64,000 nt of DNA from Proteobacteria bacterium UBA1148 (GTDB taxonomy: Bacteria; Pseudomonadota; Gammaproteobacteria; Steroidobacterales; Rariloculaceae), in the NCBI GenBank assembly GCA_002311835.1, contig DBZY01000049.1, positions 47,890-111,889 on the forward strand. Reading direction: 5' to 3'. Below the pieces are notes generated by a model. The model worked only from the letters and a program-made list of their open reading frames with translations. It searched no databases and was not told the origin of the DNA. A program made the position numbers and the translations under genes. Each line of letters starts with the position of its first letter. The stretch's first letter is position 1. Of this stretch, positions 61,906 to 64,000 are shown piece after piece.

Positions 61906-63665
61906 TTGGTGGAATGCGCGTGCTCGCGGTTTGGAATAGCGCTCATCCGAGCTGGCTCTGTTTGTGGAATAAAGTCTTCTTTTTCTCCAGGCACGCTGTA
62001 GTCATAAGGCCAGCGGTGAACCTCTGGCAGGTTATGGCCCCAGTTACCATGCTTCGGAGGCGTATCTGGTGTTTGCCACTCAAGAGTCGTGGCACCCCAG
62101 GGGTTGTGACCGGCTTTTTTGCCCTTAAAGAGACTCCAAATCATGTTAATGAAGAAGAGGCTTTGGGCTGCGGCGACTAGCAATGCAGCAACAGTGATGC
62201 CTGCGTTCATGACGTGTGCTGATTCTGGAATAAAGTCCGTGTCTCCGTAGGCGTAATATCGACGTGGAAGGCCCAAAATGCCCAGATAATGCATCGGAAG
62301 GTAGATAGAGTATGTTCCCAGCAGCGTCAACCAGAAGTGGAGTTTCCCGAGTCCTTCATGAAACATGCGCCCCGTTATTTTGGGGAACCAGTGATAAATT
62401 GCAGCAAATATAACTAGAACTGGTGACACGCCCATCACCATATGAAAGTGACCAACAACGAAATAAGTATCAGAAAGAGGCAGATCCACAGTGACATTGC
62501 CTAAGAACAGTCCCGTCAAGCCACCATGGATGAAGGTAAAAAGAAATCCGATAGCGAATAACATCGGCACTCTGAGATGAATATCTCCCCGCCATAGCGT
62601 CAATATCCAGTTGTAAACTTTCAATGCCGTTGGGACGGCGATAATGAGTGTTGTGGTTGCAAAGAAAAAACCAAAGTAAGGATTCATGCCACTGACATAC
62701 ATGTGATGCGCCCAGACTACAAAGCTGAGAGCACCAATGGCAACGATAGCCCAGACCATCATTCGGTAGCCAAAGATACTTTTTCTGGCGTGGACGCTCA
62801 GAATGTCAGATACGATACCGAATGCTGGTAGCGCGACGATATACACTTCCGGGTGACCAAAGAACCAAAAAAGGTGCTGAAACAGGATTGGGCTACCACC
62901 CCCATAATCAATATTCGCGCCCATGGACAGCATCTCTGGCATGAAGAAGCTGGTTCCAATTACTCGATCCAGCAGTAACATTACGCTAGCTACCAAAAGT
63001 GCTGGAAAGGCTAGCAGCCCTAGAATAGTGGCGACGAAAATACCCCACACGGACAGTGGCATTCGCATCAGTGTCATGCCACGAGTACGCGCCTGTAAAA
63101 CGGTCGTTACATAGTTCAGACCCCCCATGGTAAAAGCAGCAATAAATATGATGAGCGAAAGCAGCATCAATACGATGCCAGCGCTAGCCCCTGGCGTCCC
63201 TTCACTGATCGATTGAGGTGGGTACAGTGTCCAACCCGCTCCAGTAGGTCCACCGGGTACAAAGAAACTCGCCAATAGCACGATGACACTCAACAAATAT
63301 ACCCAGAAGCTCAGCATGTTCATGTACGGGAAGACCATGTCACGGGCACCACACATCAGCGGGATCAGATAGTTGCCAAATCCTCCTAGGAACAGAGCTG
63401 TGAGGAGATAGATAACCATGATCATCCCGTGCATGGTTACGTACTGGTAGTACTCGTTCGGAGCAACCAGCGAGAAGGAATCTGGAAAACCGAGTTGTAG
63501 TCGAAACAGAAGTGATAGCACTAATGCGATCACACCAACGAAAATAGCTGTAATCGCATATTGTATTGCGATCACCTTATGGTCCTGGCTCCAGATGTAC
63601 TTTGTTATAAAAGTGTCCGGATTATGGGGATGCGTGTCGCGATCTGCGATTGCAACGTATGCCAT
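61902..63665 (-). CDS. ctaD: Cytochrome c oxidase subunit I
   Basis: Catalytic subunit holding haem a and the haem a3-CuB centre. The 587-residue protein has the haem a ligand in YVTMHGMIMVIYL, the CuB ligand and crosslinked tyrosine in FWFFGHPEVYIVALPAFG (an E-containing GHPEVY, so the A1 type with D and K channels), the HHMYVSG copper histidines, and VGHFHMVMGVSPV for haem a and a3. ATG 63665 has an AAGGGAG ribosome site. Twelve helices, plus a hydrophilic C-terminal tail. It is downstream of a cytochrome c gene and upstream of the subunit III genes. Confidence 0.96.
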   Translation of the reverse strand: MAYVAIADRDTHPHNPDTFITKYIWSQDHKVIAIQYAITAIFVGVIALVLSLLFRLQLGFPDSFSLVAPNEYYQYVTMHGMIMVIYLLTALFLGGFGNYLIPLMCGARDMVFPYMNMLSFWVYLLSVIVLLASFFVPGGPTGAGWTLYPPQSISEGTPGASAGIVLMLLSLIIFIAAFTMGGLNYVTTVLQARTRGMTLMRMPLSVWGIFVATILGLLAFPALLVASVMLLLDRVIGTSFFMPEMLSMGANIDYGGGSPILFQHLFWFFGHPEVYIVALPAFGIVSDILSVHARKSIFGYRMMVWAIVAIGALSFVVWAHHMYVSGMNPYFGFFFATTTLIIAVPTALKVYNWILTLWRGDIHLRVPMLFAIGFLFTFIHGGLTGLFLGNVTVDLPLSDTYFVVGHFHMVMGVSPVLVIFAAIYHWFPKITGRMFHEGLGKLHFWLTLLGTYSIYLPMHYLGILGLPRRYYAYGDTDFIPESAHVMNAGITVAALLVAAAQSLFFINMIWSLFKGKKAGHNPWGATTLEWQTPDTPPKHGNWGHNLPEVHRWPYDYSVPGEKEDFIPQTEPARMSAIPNREHAHSTK

Positions 63666-63744
63666 CAAAACTCCCTTCGGTGGTTGGATTAAGTGCTAAC
63701 CTGCTTGCTAATTTTTGGTTAGTGTTTGAAGTTTCTAGCTTTAT

Positions 63745-64000
63745 TTATCTAAAAGTGTTCAGGTACGCGACAACATTATCAATATCTTGATCGTCTGAGA
63801 GGATATCAGCCATCATCATCATCTGATCTCCGTAGAGATCCAAGCGGTGTGCGCCGCGGATCTCATCCTTGAAATTTTTTAATTGAGTGACTAGGTACCA
63901 GTCACTTTGTCCCGCCAGTGCGGGAGCGTTTAGCGCCCAAATGCCCTGTCCCTCAGCTCCATGACAGGCGGCGCAATTGATATACAGGTCCTCGCCTCGT
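63745..64000 (-). CDS. c-type cytochrome domain (5' end outside window)
   Basis: The minus strand reads into the window end with a haem c motif CAACH (about 63974-63960), then GAEGQGIWALNAPALAGQ, WYLVTQLKNF and a possible methionine ligand in DQMMMMADIL, ending VVAYLNTFR at 63745. Only the last 84 or so residues are present. It could be a stand-alone c-type cytochrome, possibly di-haem, or the cytochrome tail of a caa3-type subunit II; the latter would be expected directly upstream of ctaD. The 79-base gap before ctaD has no other gene. Confidence 0.85.
   Translation of the reverse strand, partial: RGEDLYINCAACHGAEGQGIWALNAPALAGQSDWYLVTQLKNFKDEIRGAHRLDLYGDQMMMMADILSDDQDIDNVVAYLNTFR

Noticed and set aside
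1..64000. CRISPR array, rRNA genes, prophage or insertion sequences
   Set aside because: I found no regularly spaced repeats, rRNA sequence, structural phage genes or transposase-like ORFs in the window.

Overview
This window looks like the chromosome of an aerobic, ubiquinone-using gammaproteobacterium that I cannot place to genus. The evidence is the ubiE-ubiJ-ubiB operon (UbiJ is typical of Gammaproteobacteria), an E. coli-like UvrD, PBP1A, YcgN and gmk-rpoZ-spoT block, a hexameric-type citrate synthase, Trk potassium uptake and an A1-type haem-copper oxidase. Gene density is high and start/stop overlaps are very common. Most genes are core housekeeping genes; I see no phage, IS element, CRISPR array, rRNA or intact tRNA gene.

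Layout. 0-6 kb: 3' part of hslU, a DUF971 gene, the ubiquinone genes ubiE, ubiJ and ubiB, and a Bcr/CflA-type exporter. 5.7-13.6 kb (minus strand): a complete, unfused tryptophan operon trpE-G-D-C-F-B-A with overlapping or touching genes, followed by a DUF2007 gene and a CinA-type gene. It is preceded by what reads as a full attenuation system: promoter, leader peptide with tandem Trp codons, antiterminator and terminator. 13.6-21.7 kb: an SLC13/RCK permease, an ABC exporter, ppc, a frameshifted ycgN and a D-2-hydroxyacid dehydrogenase. 21.7-26.3 kb: a methylcitrate-cycle block (prpD, GntR regulator, prpB, prpC, truncated prpE) with visibly different base and codon use. A tRNA-Met 3' fragment lies on its left and a broken gene on its right. 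26.3-38.8 kb: ybbA/tesA (divergent with overlapping start codons), fadD, DUF2237, pyrF, dgt, aroB, aroK, mrcA, a nucleotidyltransferase-like gene, gltA and rpmE. 38.8-39.1 kb: a gene-free stretch with three strict DnaA boxes, one near-match, an AT-rich core and four GATC sites, which is a candidate replication origin. 39.1-49 kb: rdgB-rph, then yicC, gmk, rpoZ, spoT, ridA, recG and ubiA. 48.4-50.5 kb: bioB and bioC behind a BirA-type operator. 50.6-60 kb: haem A and haem O synthases, uvrD, trkA-trkH, a TPR gene and TRAP transporter subunits. 59.9-64 kb (minus strand): cytochrome c oxidase genes and the end of a c-type cytochrome gene.

How it fits together. The ubi genes, ctaA/ctaB and the cox cluster serve aerobic respiration. 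ppc, gltA and the prp block feed the citrate and methylcitrate cycles. The aro and trp genes supply chorismate and tryptophan. gmk, rpoZ and spoT link GTP supply, RNA polymerase and the stringent response. The observations most worth following up are the oriC-like region, the trp attenuator, the trimmed prp island with its tRNA relic, and the BirA and GntR operator candidates.
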